In this document: piece by piece, positions 1 to 8,657 of the stretch
How the letters are laid out: each line of letters begins with the position of its first letter
Numbering within the stretch: the first letter of the stretch is position 1
Assembly: GCA_002428445.1 (NCBI GenBank)
Contig: DIWJ01000063.1
Coordinates: forward strand, 1,536-52,195
Length of the DNA stretch: 50,660 nt
DNA from: Syntrophaceae bacterium UBA6109
Lineage (GTDB): Bacteria > Desulfobacterota > Syntrophia > Syntrophales > UBA6109
Direction of reading: 5' to 3'
Notes under the pieces: generated by a model
Database searches by the model: none
What the model saw: only the letters and a program-made list of their open reading frames with translations
What the model was told of the DNA's origin: nothing
Made by a program: the position numbers and the translations under genes

Positions 1-50
1 GGACACTACGGATATGAGCCGTATGCTCTCACCAACTGAGCTACGCCGCC
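1..50 (-). tRNA. tRNA-Met (CAT), 3' end cut by window edge
   Basis: Read on the minus strand, this begins with a 7-nt acceptor arm GGCGGCG, then TA and the D-arm GCTCAGTTGGTGAGAGC, then an anticodon stem TACGG/CCGTA around the loop CTCATAT, giving anticodon CAT. The variable loop, T-arm and acceptor 3' strand lie beyond position 1. CAT is shared by elongator Met and by lysidine-modified Ile tRNAs. The missing 3' half prevents a firm choice, but the body resembles elongator Met. A sigma70-like promoter lies just upstream. Confidence 0.85.
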
Positions 51-71
51 GGTCTTTTTGAGGAACATCCC

Positions 72-98
72 TTTATACTGGTTTGCCTACCTTGTCAA
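72..98 (-). promoter_or_regulatory. Probable sigma70 promoter of tRNA-Met
   Basis: On the minus strand a perfect TTGACA is followed after 15 nt by TATAAA (17 nt to TAAAGG). This places a start about 15 nt before the tRNA 5' end. The short spacer is suboptimal. The site sits between the stop codon of the FG-GAP gene and the tRNA, so the tRNA has its own promoter. Confidence 0.5.
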
Positions 99-128
99 TC
101 ACCAAAGCCGGCTTCATGCCCCCCCTGC

Positions 129-1832
129 TCAGGGGGTGGTCGGCTGGGGCGTGTTGAACTTGAAATAGACGACGATGCTTCTCCCCTGCAGCGAGCCGCC
201 GGTGGACTGGACGAGCGCCATCACGATCTCGTGCTGCCCGTCGTTGTCGATATCCTTGACCTGATAGTCGGCGACGTAGCCGTCGATCTTGCGGGTCTTC
301 CAGTTCTCGTACAATCCCAGGCCGTCCCATTCAAGATTGTAGACCTCGCTTGAGGTGAAGAGGCTGACTGATTTCATCATCCGGCCCGTCGCGGAGATGT
401 TCTTGACGATGATGATTTCCCTTTTCCCGTCCTTGTTGAGATCGTAGGTCAGGATGCGGAGGTTGATATTCGCGGTCATTTTCTGACGGTCCGGACCGAC
501 GTCGTGGTCGGAAAGCTCGAAAGAGGTGATGCAGCCTCCAAAGACCTCCTCGCTCTTGTAAAGGAATTCCGGACTGCCGCCGAAGGTCAATAACTTCATG
601 AGTTGTTTTTCCGTCTGTTCGAATACGACAAGGTGATCGTAGTCATCCAGCGCGATGACCTTTGCACTGGATCCGCTGATGAGTTCGTCGATGGTTAGAC
701 CGTAAATCGAAAGACCGAGAGGGATCTTCATCCGCTTTCCTTCCCGATACCTTCCATTTTCCCAGACGATTTCGTAGATCGGCGTGCCGAAGACGGTGTC
801 CGTGCCGAATTGCTGTCCCAGGAGCAGCGGGCCGTCGATCTGGTTGATCACGCGAAGGCACCAGGGCAGTTCCGCGATCTTGACGAACTTCCCCCCCTGG
901 TATTCGAGGACGAAACTCTTGATCGAACTGCGGGACAGGCTGGTGACGAAGATCTCCTTCACGCCGTTTCCGTTGATGTCGGCGACGTCGACGGCGATGT
1001 AATCCTCGTGGGCGCTCCCCTTGATCGTCTGGATCTGCCTGAAATCCTTGCCCTTGAGTTGGTAGATCATGACGCTGTGGTCGTCGATCATGACGGTTTC
1101 GTTGAGCTTGTCGCCATTGACGTCCCCGATATCCATGCCCTTGAACTCGACGGGGAACTTCTGGCTCATCCAGAAGCCCCTGCGGTCAACGACCTGGTCG
1201 GAGTTGATGTAATCGGCATTGATGGCGGAGGTGAACGTCCCCTTGCGGCTCTGGCGCATACCCGCGATGATTTCGGATTCCTTGGAGAGGGCCTTCCCTG
1301 TCTGGGTTGCTGCAGCCGGCTGGGGAGAGGTCTGGGCAGTTTCAACCGTGCCCGGAGCAACGCCGAGAATATGCGCGTCGATCCGCTGTGCGAAGTCGTT
1401 GATCTTCGGAATGACCTCGTCCATGCCCTGGGACTGGGCGAAGAGGCTCACGGTCGATTTGTAAGCGGCGATATCGACGAGTTTCCCGTCAATGCTGATG
1501 CTGTTGCCGATTTTCGTGATGCTGCCCCAGACGACATAGTCCGCGTTGAGTCTTTTCCCCACCGCGTAGACGTCGGAAAGGGCGAGCTCTTTTCCGGCGT
1601 TGTCCTTGATGGCGGCAGCGACCGCATCCTTGCCTACGACTTCGATCTTCTCGGCGACGTAGACGCGGGAGGAGAGCATATCCAGAATGCCTTGGCGCAC
1701 ATAGTCGATGTTCTCTCCGCTGTGAACCGCAAACGGCAGAACAGCGACGGTATTCTTGTCCTTGGCCGAACAGGGTGCGGCCACAAGAAACAGAATCGCC
1801 AAGGGCAACAAACGCTTAGCCCATTTGATCAT
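129..1832 (-). CDS. Secreted protein with TolB/FlgO-like N-domain and FG-GAP/VCBS repeats
   Basis: The 567-residue protein starts with a Sec signal peptide (basic MIKWAKR, hydrophobic core to about residue 20, likely cleavage after CSA). Residues ~25-150 resemble the nucleotide-fold-like N domains of TolB/FlgO/CsgG-type envelope proteins ('VAVLPF' opening). A Thr/Pro/Ala-rich linker follows. The C-terminal two thirds hold Ca-binding FG-GAP/VCBS blades, seen as DVNGDKLNE (~234), DINGNGVKE (~286), DLNKDGKRE (~464) and DIDNDGQHE (~530). The start was chosen at the ATG before IKWAKR, because a TGAGGT Shine-Dalgarno lies about 8 nt upstream and further in-frame extension adds no signal. A periplasmic or cell-surface beta-propeller is inferred. 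The ligand is unknown. Confidence 0.75.
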   Translation of the reverse strand: MIKWAKRLLPLAILFLVAAPCSAKDKNTVAVLPFAVHSGENIDYVRQGILDMLSSRVYVAEKIEVVGKDAVAAAIKDNAGKELALSDVYAVGKRLNADYVVWGSITKIGNSISIDGKLVDIAAYKSTVSLFAQSQGMDEVIPKINDFAQRIDAHILGVAPGTVETAQTSPQPAAATQTGKALSKESEIIAGMRQSRKGTFTSAINADYINSDQVVDRRGFWMSQKFPVEFKGMDIGDVNGDKLNETVMIDDHSVMIYQLKGKDFRQIQTIKGSAHEDYIAVDVADINGNGVKEIFVTSLSRSSIKSFVLEYQGGKFVKIAELPWCLRVINQIDGPLLLGQQFGTDTVFGTPIYEIVWENGRYREGKRMKIPLGLSIYGLTIDELISGSSAKVIALDDYDHLVVFEQTEKQLMKLLTFGGSPEFLYKSEEVFGGCITSFELSDHDVGPDRQKMTANINLRILTYDLNKDGKREIIIVKNISATGRMMKSVSLFTSSEVYNLEWDGLGLYENWKTRKIDGYVADYQVKDIDNDGQHEIVMALVQSTGGSLQGRSIVVYFKFNTPQPTTP

Positions 1833-1938
1833 AATTTCAGACCTCATTTCGTGAAGTGGGGGCACCTTAACACGGAAAAACGGCGAATACAAGCGATCAC
1901 GACCGGTCAGGACTTTCGTGTTGGGCGAAGGGGAAATT

Positions 1939-2001
1939 GGTCTTCATTCGCTCGTCAATCCCGCAGCACAGCCGACGGGATTGCGCGCGCTGTTGGATTG
2001 A
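1939..2001 (+). repeat. Dispersed palindromic repeat, copy A (diverged)
   Basis: This stretch reads GTCTTCATTCGCTCG, then a palindrome of the form AATCCCGCAGC..GCCG..GGATT, then GCGCGCTGTTGGATT. It aligns with copy B immediately downstream and, inverted, with the left part of the 233-bp element at 5645-5877. It is the most diverged of the three copies and lacks the terminal AACAGTC. Confidence 0.6.
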
Positions 2002-2030
2002 CGATTCTCCGCAAAGGATCGGAGAATCGC

Positions 2031-2118
2031 GATCCCCAGGGAGGAGGCCGGGTCTTGATTCGCTCGTTCGTCCCGCGGCATGAACCGCGGGACTCTCTCG
2101 CTGTCGGATTCAACAGTC
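2031..2118 (+). repeat. Dispersed palindromic repeat, copy B
   Basis: It opens with GATCCCCAGGGA and carries GATTCGCTCGTTC. It contains the hairpin CCCGCGG-catgaa-CCGCGGG and ends with CTCGCTGTCGGATTCAACAG plus TC. The right ~22 bp match the reverse complement of 5647-5668 exactly. It sits 3' of the ydcF-like gene. Together copies A and B fill most of the 288-bp intergenic space, which holds no other feature I can see. Confidence 0.7.
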
Positions 2119-2120
2119 GG

Positions 2121-2912
2121 TCAGATCTTTCCCGTCAGACGGTACCATACCAGCCCGAGATATTCATAGACGGCGCGCTCGGAGTACACGAGATAGCGGG
2201 GGGAGGGCAAGACCTTTCCAAGAAACTGGGACTTTGCTCTTAAAGCGAGAAAATCCGCCGGGGCGGCGATGGGGTTCATGCCGCCCTTGCGGAAGACGGC
2301 CATGGAACGGGGCATATGGTTCGCCGAGGTTACGAGAAGAAATGGATCCGACTGAACGATGGGCCGGATGAGCGAGGCCTGATCAAAGGTATCCAGGGAA
2401 TCCTTTTCCAATAGCAGGCTTTGCTGCGGAACCCCCATGATCCCGGCAATGTGTGCCATGACTTCAGCGTCGGCCTTTTCTTCCAGGTACGTTCCGCCGG
2501 AGAGGAGGAGTCGCGACCCGGGCAGGCCCCGGTAGAGGCGGACGCCCTCTGTCACACGCGTCAGGGTCTCGCGGCCGACACGGCTTGTTACCGGCACTTC
2601 GGTATCCCAGATGTGACCGCCGCCCAGGACGACGATCCAGCGGACCCGGGTCAAATCGATCGCCGGCCGTGCCGCCGTCGAAGACGAAAACTCCAGAGGC
2701 GGGTAGAGCGATTCGAGCGGGCGCAGAAGGAAACTGGAGACAAAGGGTGTGCTGAGGGCGTACAGAAGCAGCGTTGCGGAAAGCGCCAGCAGGAGGCCGA
2801 GGCGTTTCTTCTTTCCGAAAAACAAGAATCCGATGCCCAGAAGAATAAAGACGATACACCAGGTGAGGGGGAAGAAGAGCGGCGAGATGAATTTTTTCAG
2901 AACGAAGCCCAA
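2121..2912 (-). CDS. YdcF/ElyC/SanA-family (DUF218) inner-membrane protein
   Basis: 263 residues. Two N-terminal membrane helices (about 8-30 and 38-58) precede a DUF218 domain with VVLGGGHIWD (~91), LLSGGTY (~137) and VTSANHMPRS (~192), the nucleotide-fold signature motifs of the family. ElyC, SanA and YdcF are envelope-integrity proteins with periplasmic domains; ElyC is linked to lipid carrier metabolism. The exact reaction here is unknown. The start is a TTG, supported by AGGAG eight bases upstream; no in-frame ATG fits. The ribosome site overlaps the stop region of the nitroreductase gene (11-nt gap), so the two are probably co-transcribed. Confidence 0.8.
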   Translation of the reverse strand: MGFVLKKFISPLFFPLTWCIVFILLGIGFLFFGKKKRLGLLLALSATLLLYALSTPFVSSFLLRPLESLYPPLEFSSSTAARPAIDLTRVRWIVVLGGGHIWDTEVPVTSRVGRETLTRVTEGVRLYRGLPGSRLLLSGGTYLEEKADAEVMAHIAGIMGVPQQSLLLEKDSLDTFDQASLIRPIVQSDPFLLVTSANHMPRSMAVFRKGGMNPIAAPADFLALRAKSQFLGKVLPSPRYLVYSERAVYEYLGLVWYRLTGKI

Positions 2913-2923
2913 GTGTCATGCTC

Positions 2924-3511
2924 CTACCGGAAACGGAACGGCCCCTCGGCGGCAATATCCGACAGGTCCTTGCGCCCCGAAGGGTATTCGCGATTCCTCA
3001 AAGATTCGGGAAGGTCTTCGGCCTTCCCGGGTTGTCCCACTGCAATCATCGCTTCGACCTGATATAGTTCGGGGATATCGAGGACCTTCCGGGCGAGATC
3101 ATAGTCAAAACCCTGCATGCCGTGGACGACAAGCCCCAGGAGGGATCCCTGCAGGGCAAGGTTCTCCCAGGCGGCGCCGGCGTCGTAGGAGTGCGTGCGG
3201 GCCGGTTTTTCATTGGAATCGAAGGTGCTCTTCGAAATGACGACGATGAGGACCGCGGCCTTCACAGCCCACACCTGGTTCGATTCGCGCAGCAGGGGAA
3301 AGAAGGTATTCCAGTGCACCGAATTGCGTCTTGCATAGAGGAAACGCCATGGCTGGTTGTTGTTTGAGGAGGGCGCCCAGCGCGCCGCCTCGAAAAGCGA
3401 CTTCAGGATTTCCTCGGGGATATCTTCTCCGCTCATGGCGCGCGGAGACCAGCGGCGCGGAAAAATCGCATCCACGCCGGCCGCAGGCTGCCGATACTGA
3501 AATATGTCCAT
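2924..3511 (-). CDS. Nitroreductase-family flavoprotein
   Basis: 195 residues with the FMN-dependent nitroreductase fold. RRWSPRAMSG near residue 20 and FEAARWAPSSNNNQPW (~41-56) are the N-terminal FMN/phosphate-contact motifs of the NfsB/SagB-like superfamily. The C-terminal half has the expected AWENLALQGSLLGL helix. The physiological substrate cannot be inferred. The start was set at ATG-GAC-ATA (MDIFQYR), with GGAG about 8 nt upstream; the longer frame would add 17 residues with no domain content. First gene of a two-gene unit with the ydcF-like gene. Confidence 0.85.
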   Translation of the reverse strand: MDIFQYRQPAAGVDAIFPRRWSPRAMSGEDIPEEILKSLFEAARWAPSSNNNQPWRFLYARRNSVHWNTFFPLLRESNQVWAVKAAVLIVVISKSTFDSNEKPARTHSYDAGAAWENLALQGSLLGLVVHGMQGFDYDLARKVLDIPELYQVEAMIAVGQPGKAEDLPESLRNREYPSGRKDLSDIAAEGPFRFR

Positions 3512-3667
3512 ACGCCGCTCCGGAACTGCCCGTCGATTTCCTGGTGCAGAAAGTTCCTGCAAGCTTATGTCCCCGGGGTTCGATTGTCAATCCTTGGATC
3601 GATCCGGACACCCCCTGACGGCAGCGCCGCAGACAGGGGGAGAGGCGCCCTGACGGCCGCAAATTTC

Positions 3668-3697
3668 TTGACTCCTGCCTTCCGCTCATAATAGATT
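3668..3697 (+). promoter_or_regulatory. Candidate promoter of purB
   Basis: TTGACT and TAGATT are separated by 18 nt in the 230-bp divergent gap between the nitroreductase and purB. The start would fall about 40 nt before the purB TTG codon. The -10 box is weak, so this is a tentative call. Confidence 0.35.
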
Positions 3698-3743
3698 ACT
3701 CCCGCATTCCAACCACCCGAAGAGGCAGGAAGGAGAGTCCGCG

Positions 3744-5048
3744 TTGATCCCCCGATATTCCCGTGAGAAAATGACCGCCGTCTGGAGCCAGGAAAATCGC
3801 TACCAGACGTGGCTCGACATCGAAATCCTCGCCTGCGAGGCGCTTGCCCGCCTGGGGAAGATCCCGCCTTCCGCCCTGAAGAACATCAGGGAAAAGGCCG
3901 GCTTTGATGCCGCCCGGATCGACGAGATCGAAAAGGTCACCAAGCATGACGTCATTGCCTTCCTGACCTCCGTAACGGAGCGGGTTGGGGAGGACGGTCG
4001 GTTCATCCACATGGGGCTGACTTCCTCGGATGTCCTGGACACCTCGCTCGCGGTCCTGCTCAAACAGGCGGCCGGGCTGCTTCTGGAGGATCTGGACCGG
4101 ACGCTGACGGCGCTCAGGGCGCGCGCGATGGAACACCGGCGGACCCTCATGATCGGGAGGACCCACGGTATCCATGCCGAGCCGGTCACCTTCGGGCTGA
4201 AACTCGCCATCTGGTATGACGAAATGCGCCGCAATCGGGAAAGACTCGAGCGCGCCAGGGAGAGGATCAGCTGCGGAAAAATCTCCGGCGCTGTGGGGAC
4301 CTTCTCGTTCATCGATCCCTCCGTGGAGGAATACGTCTGCGAAAAGCTGGGGCTGAAACCGGCGCCGGCGTCATCGCAGATCGTGCAGCGGGACCGGCAC
4401 GCGGAATATTTCTGCACGCTCGCGGTGATCGCATCGTCACTCGACAAGTTTTCCCAGGAGATCCGCCTGCTGCAACGCACGGAAGTGCGCGAGGCGGAGG
4501 AATTCTTTTCTCCGGGTCAGAAGGGATCCTCGGCCATGCCGCACAAACGGAACCCCGTGCTGTCCGAGAATCTTTCCGGGCTTTCCCGGCTGATGCGCTC
4601 GTACGCCGTTGCTTCCCTCGAAGACGTGGCCCTGTGGCACGAGCGGGATATCAGTCATTCCTCGGTGGAAAGGGTCATCGGACCGGACGCGACGATCCTC
4701 CTGGATTTCATGCTCTCCCGTTTCGCAGGGATGATGGAAAAGCTCGTCGTCTATCCGGAACGGATGATGGTCAATCTGCAGATGACGCACGGCGTGATCT
4801 TCTCTCAGATGATCCTCCTGAAGATGATCGAAAAGGGAATATCCCGGGAGAGGGCCTACGCCATCGTCCAGGCGAATGCCATGAAGTCGTGGGCGGAGGG
4901 GTTGGAGTTCAAGACCCTGCTGCAGTCCGATTCGGAAGTGACGGGCCGCCTGTGCGCCGCCGAGATCGACGAGGTCTTCCGCATCGAAAATTTCCTGACG
5001 CATGTTGATTACATATTCCGCAGGGTATTCGGAGACGATCATGAATAG
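3744..5048 (+). CDS. purB: Adenylosuccinate lyase
   Basis: 434 residues, normal for the bacterial short form. PurB cleaves SAICAR to AICAR plus fumarate and adenylosuccinate to AMP plus fumarate, serving two steps of purine synthesis. Visible signatures are GLTSSDVLDTS (~90), GRTHGIHAEPVTFG (~138, catalytic His region) and the fumarase-superfamily loop SSAMPHKRNP (~262-270) with the catalytic serine. Translation starts at TTG with an AGGAGAG ribosome site ten bases before it. The stop codon overlaps the start of the following lipoprotein gene, indicating coupled translation. Confidence 0.97.
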   Translation: MIPRYSREKMTAVWSQENRYQTWLDIEILACEALARLGKIPPSALKNIREKAGFDAARIDEIEKVTKHDVIAFLTSVTERVGEDGRFIHMGLTSSDVLDTSLAVLLKQAAGLLLEDLDRTLTALRARAMEHRRTLMIGRTHGIHAEPVTFGLKLAIWYDEMRRNRERLERARERISCGKISGAVGTFSFIDPSVEEYVCEKLGLKPAPASSQIVQRDRHAEYFCTLAVIASSLDKFSQEIRLLQRTEVREAEEFFSPGQKGSSAMPHKRNPVLSENLSGLSRLMRSYAVASLEDVALWHERDISHSSVERVIGPDATILLDFMLSRFAGMMEKLVVYPERMMVNLQMTHGVIFSQMILLKMIEKGISRERAYAIVQANAMKSWAEGLEFKTLLQSDSEVTGRLCAAEIDEVFRIENFLTHVDYIFRRVFGDDHE

Positions 5049-5646
5049 ACGACGCTGGCTGCTGTGGTTGGGTCTTTTCGTTTTCCTGATCTCGGGCTGC
5101 AGCTATGTCCAGGGATATCTCGACATCGCCCGGGACCGGGGCGTTTCGAAGGAATATCTCGCGGTCCTGAACGACTGGACTCGTTCGCAGGTCGTGTACT
5201 CCCAGTTCGAAACCCGCGTGAGAATCACCGCGACCTTCAAGGGAAGCGCCTACCAGGCCGCCTACCTGGCAGAATACGCCCGGATCTATCAGATGGGCGA
5301 CGAAGACAAGAAAGGGCGCGCGGAGACGCTGAAGACGCTGGAGGGCGATTTTGCGGAAATCTTCTTTTACGCCTATGTGCCCGACAAGGACTACAACGAC
5401 TTCGAAAAGCCGCGGTCGGTCTGGACGGTATTTCTTCTGGACGGCTCCGGCAGGAGGATCGAGCCCGTTGAACTGCGGAGGATCGAGAAGATTACCCCGG
5501 TGATCCTGGATTTCTTCCCTTACGTCAACCAGCATTACGGCAACTTGTACAGCCTCAAGATCCCTCCGGTATCGGACGGGGATTTCCGGAAACTGAAGCT
5601 CGTTCTGACGGGCGTGCTGGGCAGGGTGGAACTCACCTGGAAGTAG
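5041..5646 (+). CDS. Predicted lipoprotein of unknown function
   Basis: 201 residues. The N-terminus MNRRRWLLWL, a hydrophobic stretch and the lipobox LISGC (Cys about 20) mark a lipoprotein processed by signal peptidase II. The residue after Cys is Ser, predicting outer-membrane sorting. The mature part is soluble, rich in Tyr and charged residues, with no family I recognise. The ATG overlaps the purB stop by 8 nt and has GGAG upstream, so it is translationally coupled to purB. The TAG stop is part of the left terminal inverted repeat of the element that follows, which suggests insertion directly at the gene end. Confidence 0.75.
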   Translation: MNRRRWLLWLGLFVFLISGCSYVQGYLDIARDRGVSKEYLAVLNDWTRSQVVYSQFETRVRITATFKGSAYQAAYLAEYARIYQMGDEDKKGRAETLKTLEGDFAEIFFYAYVPDKDYNDFEKPRSVWTVFLLDGSGRRIEPVELRRIEKITPVILDFFPYVNQHYGNLYSLKIPPVSDGDFRKLKLVLTGVLGRVELTWK

Positions 5647-5877
5647 ACTGTTGAATCCGACAGCGAGCGCAATCCGCGCGGCTATGCCGCGGGATTGGCG
5701 AGCGAACGAAGACGAACCTTTTCCCTGGGGATCGCAGATATCCGAAGCTTGATTCGGATATCTGCCAAAAGGCCCGTCTGCTGCGTTGCCTCGTTCTTCG
5801 TCGCTGCGGCGTACATCCCAGTACGCCTCACTCCTCAGAATATCGGCGCCTTGCATCCGGGCATTTTTGAACAGTCT
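5645..5877. repeat. MITE-like 233-bp element with terminal inverted repeats
   Basis: The ends are AGACTGTTGAA and TTGAACAGTCT, an 11-bp inverted repeat with one mismatch. Inside are three strong palindromes: AATCCGCGCGGC/GCCGCGGGATT (5671-5696), a perfect 13-bp stem GCAGATATCCGAA (5734-5746 with 5753-5765), and GGCGTAC/GTACGCC around 5810-5830. There is no credible ORF. The left third is an inverted copy of the repeats at 1.9-2.1 kb. This has the layout of a non-autonomous transposable or REP-like element lying between the lipoprotein gene and nadB. Confidence 0.65.
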
Positions 5878-5905
5878 GGAATGAAAAACACTCCTGTATT
5901 CCCTG

Positions 5906-7519
5906 CTAGCGGCTGTCTCGTGAAATCAAGCTATCCTTCAGCCACTGCCGGTCATCCCGCTCCGGATAATCGAGGTTGTAGTGAAGTCCCCGGCTTTCCT
6001 TCCGCATCTTTGCGCAGCGGACGATGATCTGGGCGACGACGGCAATGTTGCGCAGCTCGATGAGATCCCGCGTTACAATGAAGTTGCGGTAGTACTCGTC
6101 AATCTCCCGGTTGATGAGGTCGACCCGCCGTTCCGCGCGGTCAAGCCGTTTGTTCGAACGGACGATCCCCACGTAGTTCCACATGCACCGCCGGATTTCG
6201 TCCCAGTTGTGCGAGACGACGACGGACTCGTCGCTCTCGGTGGCGCCGCGGGGGTCCCAGGATGGAATCGCGAGCCCCTCGTCCTTGACATCCGCCAGCC
6301 TTTCCGCGATCCGGCGCACGGCGCGATGGGAGAAGACGACGGCCTCCAGCAGGGAATTGCTTGCCAGGCGGTTCGCTCCGTGGAGGCCGGTGCAGGAGAC
6401 CTCGCCGCAGGCGAAAAGACGGTCGATCGATGTCTCGCCGGATGCATTGACCGCAACACCGCCGCACTGGTAATGCGCCGCCGGTACGACGGGGATGGGG
6501 TCTTTTGTGAGGTCGATCCCGAACTGAAGGCACTCGCGGTGGATGTTGGGAAAGCGGTTGACCAGAAAATCGCTGTCGCGGTGCGTGATATCCAGAAGGA
6601 CATACTCGTCCCCGGATTTCTTGAGTTCCGTGTCGATCGCCTTGGCGACGACGTCGCGCGGCGCGAGACTCTTCATGGGATGGTATTTCTCCATGAACGA
6701 GGCGCCGTTTTTCAGGCGCAGGATGCCGCCTTCTCCGCGCACGGTTTCGCTGATCAGAAAGGACTTCGCCGCCGGGTGATACAGGCAGGTCGGATGGAAC
6801 TGCGTGAATTCCATGTTGGAAATGAGGGCGCCGGCGCGGTACGCCATGGCGACGCCGTCTCCCGTCGCGATGTCGGGATTGGACGTGATGAGATAGACCT
6901 TGCCCGTCCCGCCCGTGGCGAGGAGGATGAACCGGGCGCGGAAGGTGTGGATCTCGTTGCGTTCGATATCGAGGACATAAGCCCCGAGGCACTGGTCGGC
7001 GACGCCCTTGCGCTGGCCGGTGATGAAGGACTTCATGATCAGGTCGATGGCGATGTGGTTTTCAAAGATGGAGACATGGGGATGGCTGCCGGCTTTCTCG
7101 GTGATGGCCCGCTCGATCTCCCGTCCGGTCAGGTCCTTTGCATGGAGGACGCGGCGCATGGAGTGGCCGCCTTCGCGGCCAAGGTCGAACTCCGAAGACG
7201 ATCCCTCCTTGGCCCTGGTGAATTGCACGCCCCACTCGACGAGTTCCCGGACCCGGTCGGGACCCTCGGTCACGACGAAGCGCACGACGTCTTCTTTGGA
7301 AAGACCGGCGCCGCAGGTGAGGGAGTCCTGGATGTGATAGTCGAACCGGTCCTCTTTATCGTAGACGGCGGCGATGCCGCCCTGAGCGTAGTTCGTATTG
7401 GATTCCGTCCGCTCCTTCTTGGTGACGACCGCTACGGTGCCCAGTTCGGCAGCCTTGATTGCGAAGCTGAAGCCGGCGATACCGCTTCCGAGAACCAGAA
7501 AATCCGTCTTGATCTCCAT
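5906..7519 (-). CDS. nadB: L-aspartate oxidase
   Basis: 537 residues. NadB oxidises L-aspartate to iminoaspartate, the first step of de novo NAD synthesis with NadA, and in anaerobes uses fumarate as acceptor. Evidence: the FAD dinucleotide motif GSGIAG (11-16), SNTNYAQGGIAA, the HSMRRVLHAKDLTG segment, EFTQFHPTCLY and GGVAVNASGETSIDRLFACGE. These separate L-aspartate oxidase from succinate dehydrogenase flavoproteins, as does the single-subunit context. The ATG has AAGGA nine bases upstream. It is divergent from tsaD across a 110-bp AT-rich gap. nadA and nadC are not in the window. Confidence 0.95.
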   Translation of the reverse strand: MEIKTDFLVLGSGIAGFSFAIKAAELGTVAVVTKKERTESNTNYAQGGIAAVYDKEDRFDYHIQDSLTCGAGLSKEDVVRFVVTEGPDRVRELVEWGVQFTRAKEGSSSEFDLGREGGHSMRRVLHAKDLTGREIERAITEKAGSHPHVSIFENHIAIDLIMKSFITGQRKGVADQCLGAYVLDIERNEIHTFRARFILLATGGTGKVYLITSNPDIATGDGVAMAYRAGALISNMEFTQFHPTCLYHPAAKSFLISETVRGEGGILRLKNGASFMEKYHPMKSLAPRDVVAKAIDTELKKSGDEYVLLDITHRDSDFLVNRFPNIHRECLQFGIDLTKDPIPVVPAAHYQCGGVAVNASGETSIDRLFACGEVSCTGLHGANRLASNSLLEAVVFSHRAVRRIAERLADVKDEGLAIPSWDPRGATESDESVVVSHNWDEIRRCMWNYVGIVRSNKRLDRAERRVDLINREIDEYYRNFIVTRDLIELRNIAVVAQIIVRCAKMRKESRGLHYNLDYPERDDRQWLKDSLISRDSR

Positions 7520-7557
7520 GGAAGAAAGTCCTTTCCCTGTTGTGGCGGCGAAATTCG

Positions 7558-7586
7558 TTTACAAAGACAAGGCGTTTCTATATAGT
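7558..7586 (+). promoter_or_regulatory. Promoter of the tsaD operon
   Basis: TTTACA, 17 nt, TATAGT: a near-consensus sigma70 promoter in the AT-rich divergent region between nadB and tsaD. It puts the start about 35 nt before the tsaD ATG. Confidence 0.65.
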
Positions 7587-7628
7587 CTCTTCCTCATTTT
7601 TACAAAAGAAAATTTCTGCTGGGAATCT

Positions 7629-8657
7629 ATGCTGATCCTGGGAATCGAATCTTCCTGCGATGAAACGGCCGCTGCCGTCGTTCGCGGCGGCCGGGAGCTT
7701 CTCTCCAACATCATCGCTTCACAAGTCCTCGCCCACAGCCGTTTCGGCGGCGTCGTGCCGGAGATCGCCTCGCGCAAGCACATTGAAGCCGTCCTGCCCG
7801 TCATCCTGCAGGCGCTGGAAGAGGCGGGCGCAGGCCTCGGGGATATTGAAGGAATCGCCGTCACCCGCGGACCCGGCCTCATCGGGTCGCTGCTTGTAGG
7901 AATCTCCGCCGGGAAGGCCCTGGCCTTTGCGAGGGGCATTCCCATCGTCGGCGTCAACCATCTCGACGGCCATATGGCGGCGGTCTTCCTGACGGAATCC
8001 CGGCCCGCGTTTCCTTTCGTGGCGCTGGTGGTTTCGGGGGGCCATACGACGACCTACGTTGTCGAAGATTTCGGCCGCAGCCGCGTCATGGGGCAGACGA
8101 GGGACGATGCCGCCGGAGAGGTCTTCGACAAGGCCGCAAAGCTTCTCGACATCGGTTATCCCGGGGGCGTGGTTCTCGATCGTCTCTCCAGGGAGGGCGA
8201 TCCCGGGAAGATTCCCTTTCCCCGTGCCATGAGGGACAGCCTGGACTTCAGCTTCAGCGGTCTCAAGACGTCGCTCCTGCATCATCTGAAGCGCCGCGGT
8301 GAAAGGCCCGCCGGGAAAGAACTCGCGGATATCGCGGCCGGCTATCAGGAGGCCATCGTCGACGTGCTGGTCGAAAAGACCGTTGCGGCGGCCAGGATTG
8401 CGGGCATCGGGAGGATCGTTATCTGCGGCGGCGTGGCCGCGAACAGCCGGCTGCGGGAGCGATTCCGCCTGAGAACTGAGGCCGAAGAGATGGAACTGTT
8501 TCTTCCGCCGCCGGTCCTGTGCACCGACAACGCGGCCATGATCGCCGTGGTGGGAGAGCACCTTCTCGCGGGCGGCTGCCGCGACGGGATCGATATGAAC
8601 GCCGTTTCGAGATGGCCTGCGGACAGCGGATATGAACATTGTCAAACGGAAGCTTAA
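7629..8657 (+). CDS. tsaD: tRNA N6-adenosine threonylcarbamoyltransferase
   Basis: 342 residues. TsaD, with TsaB and TsaE, transfers the threonylcarbamoyl group to A37 of ANN-decoding tRNAs. The ASKHA-fold opening LGIESSCDETAAAVV, the metal-binding pair in NHLDGHMA (His ~111 and ~115), VVSGGHT and the C-terminal CTDNAAMIA motif are all present. The start is the ATG of MLILGIESS; the frame is open further upstream, but only into the divergent promoter. It is first of an overlapping series with a DUF2062 gene, rsmA and a DUF1460 gene. Confidence 0.97.
   Translation: MLILGIESSCDETAAAVVRGGRELLSNIIASQVLAHSRFGGVVPEIASRKHIEAVLPVILQALEEAGAGLGDIEGIAVTRGPGLIGSLLVGISAGKALAFARGIPIVGVNHLDGHMAAVFLTESRPAFPFVALVVSGGHTTTYVVEDFGRSRVMGQTRDDAAGEVFDKAAKLLDIGYPGGVVLDRLSREGDPGKIPFPRAMRDSLDFSFSGLKTSLLHHLKRRGERPAGKELADIAAGYQEAIVDVLVEKTVAAARIAGIGRIVICGGVAANSRLRERFRLRTEAEEMELFLPPPVLCTDNAAMIAVVGEHLLAGGCRDGIDMNAVSRWPADSGYEHCQTEA

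Noticed and set aside
810..2243. Long plus-strand frame of 477 codons opposite the FG-GAP gene
   Set aside because: It mirrors the codon positions of the minus-strand gene, crosses the dispersed repeats, is rich in Asp/Val/Leu as expected for GC-rich antisense, and shows no domain.
5981..7585. Plus-strand frame of 534 codons across nadB
   Set aside because: Antisense shadow of an unmistakable nadB; no ribosome site and no recognisable motif.
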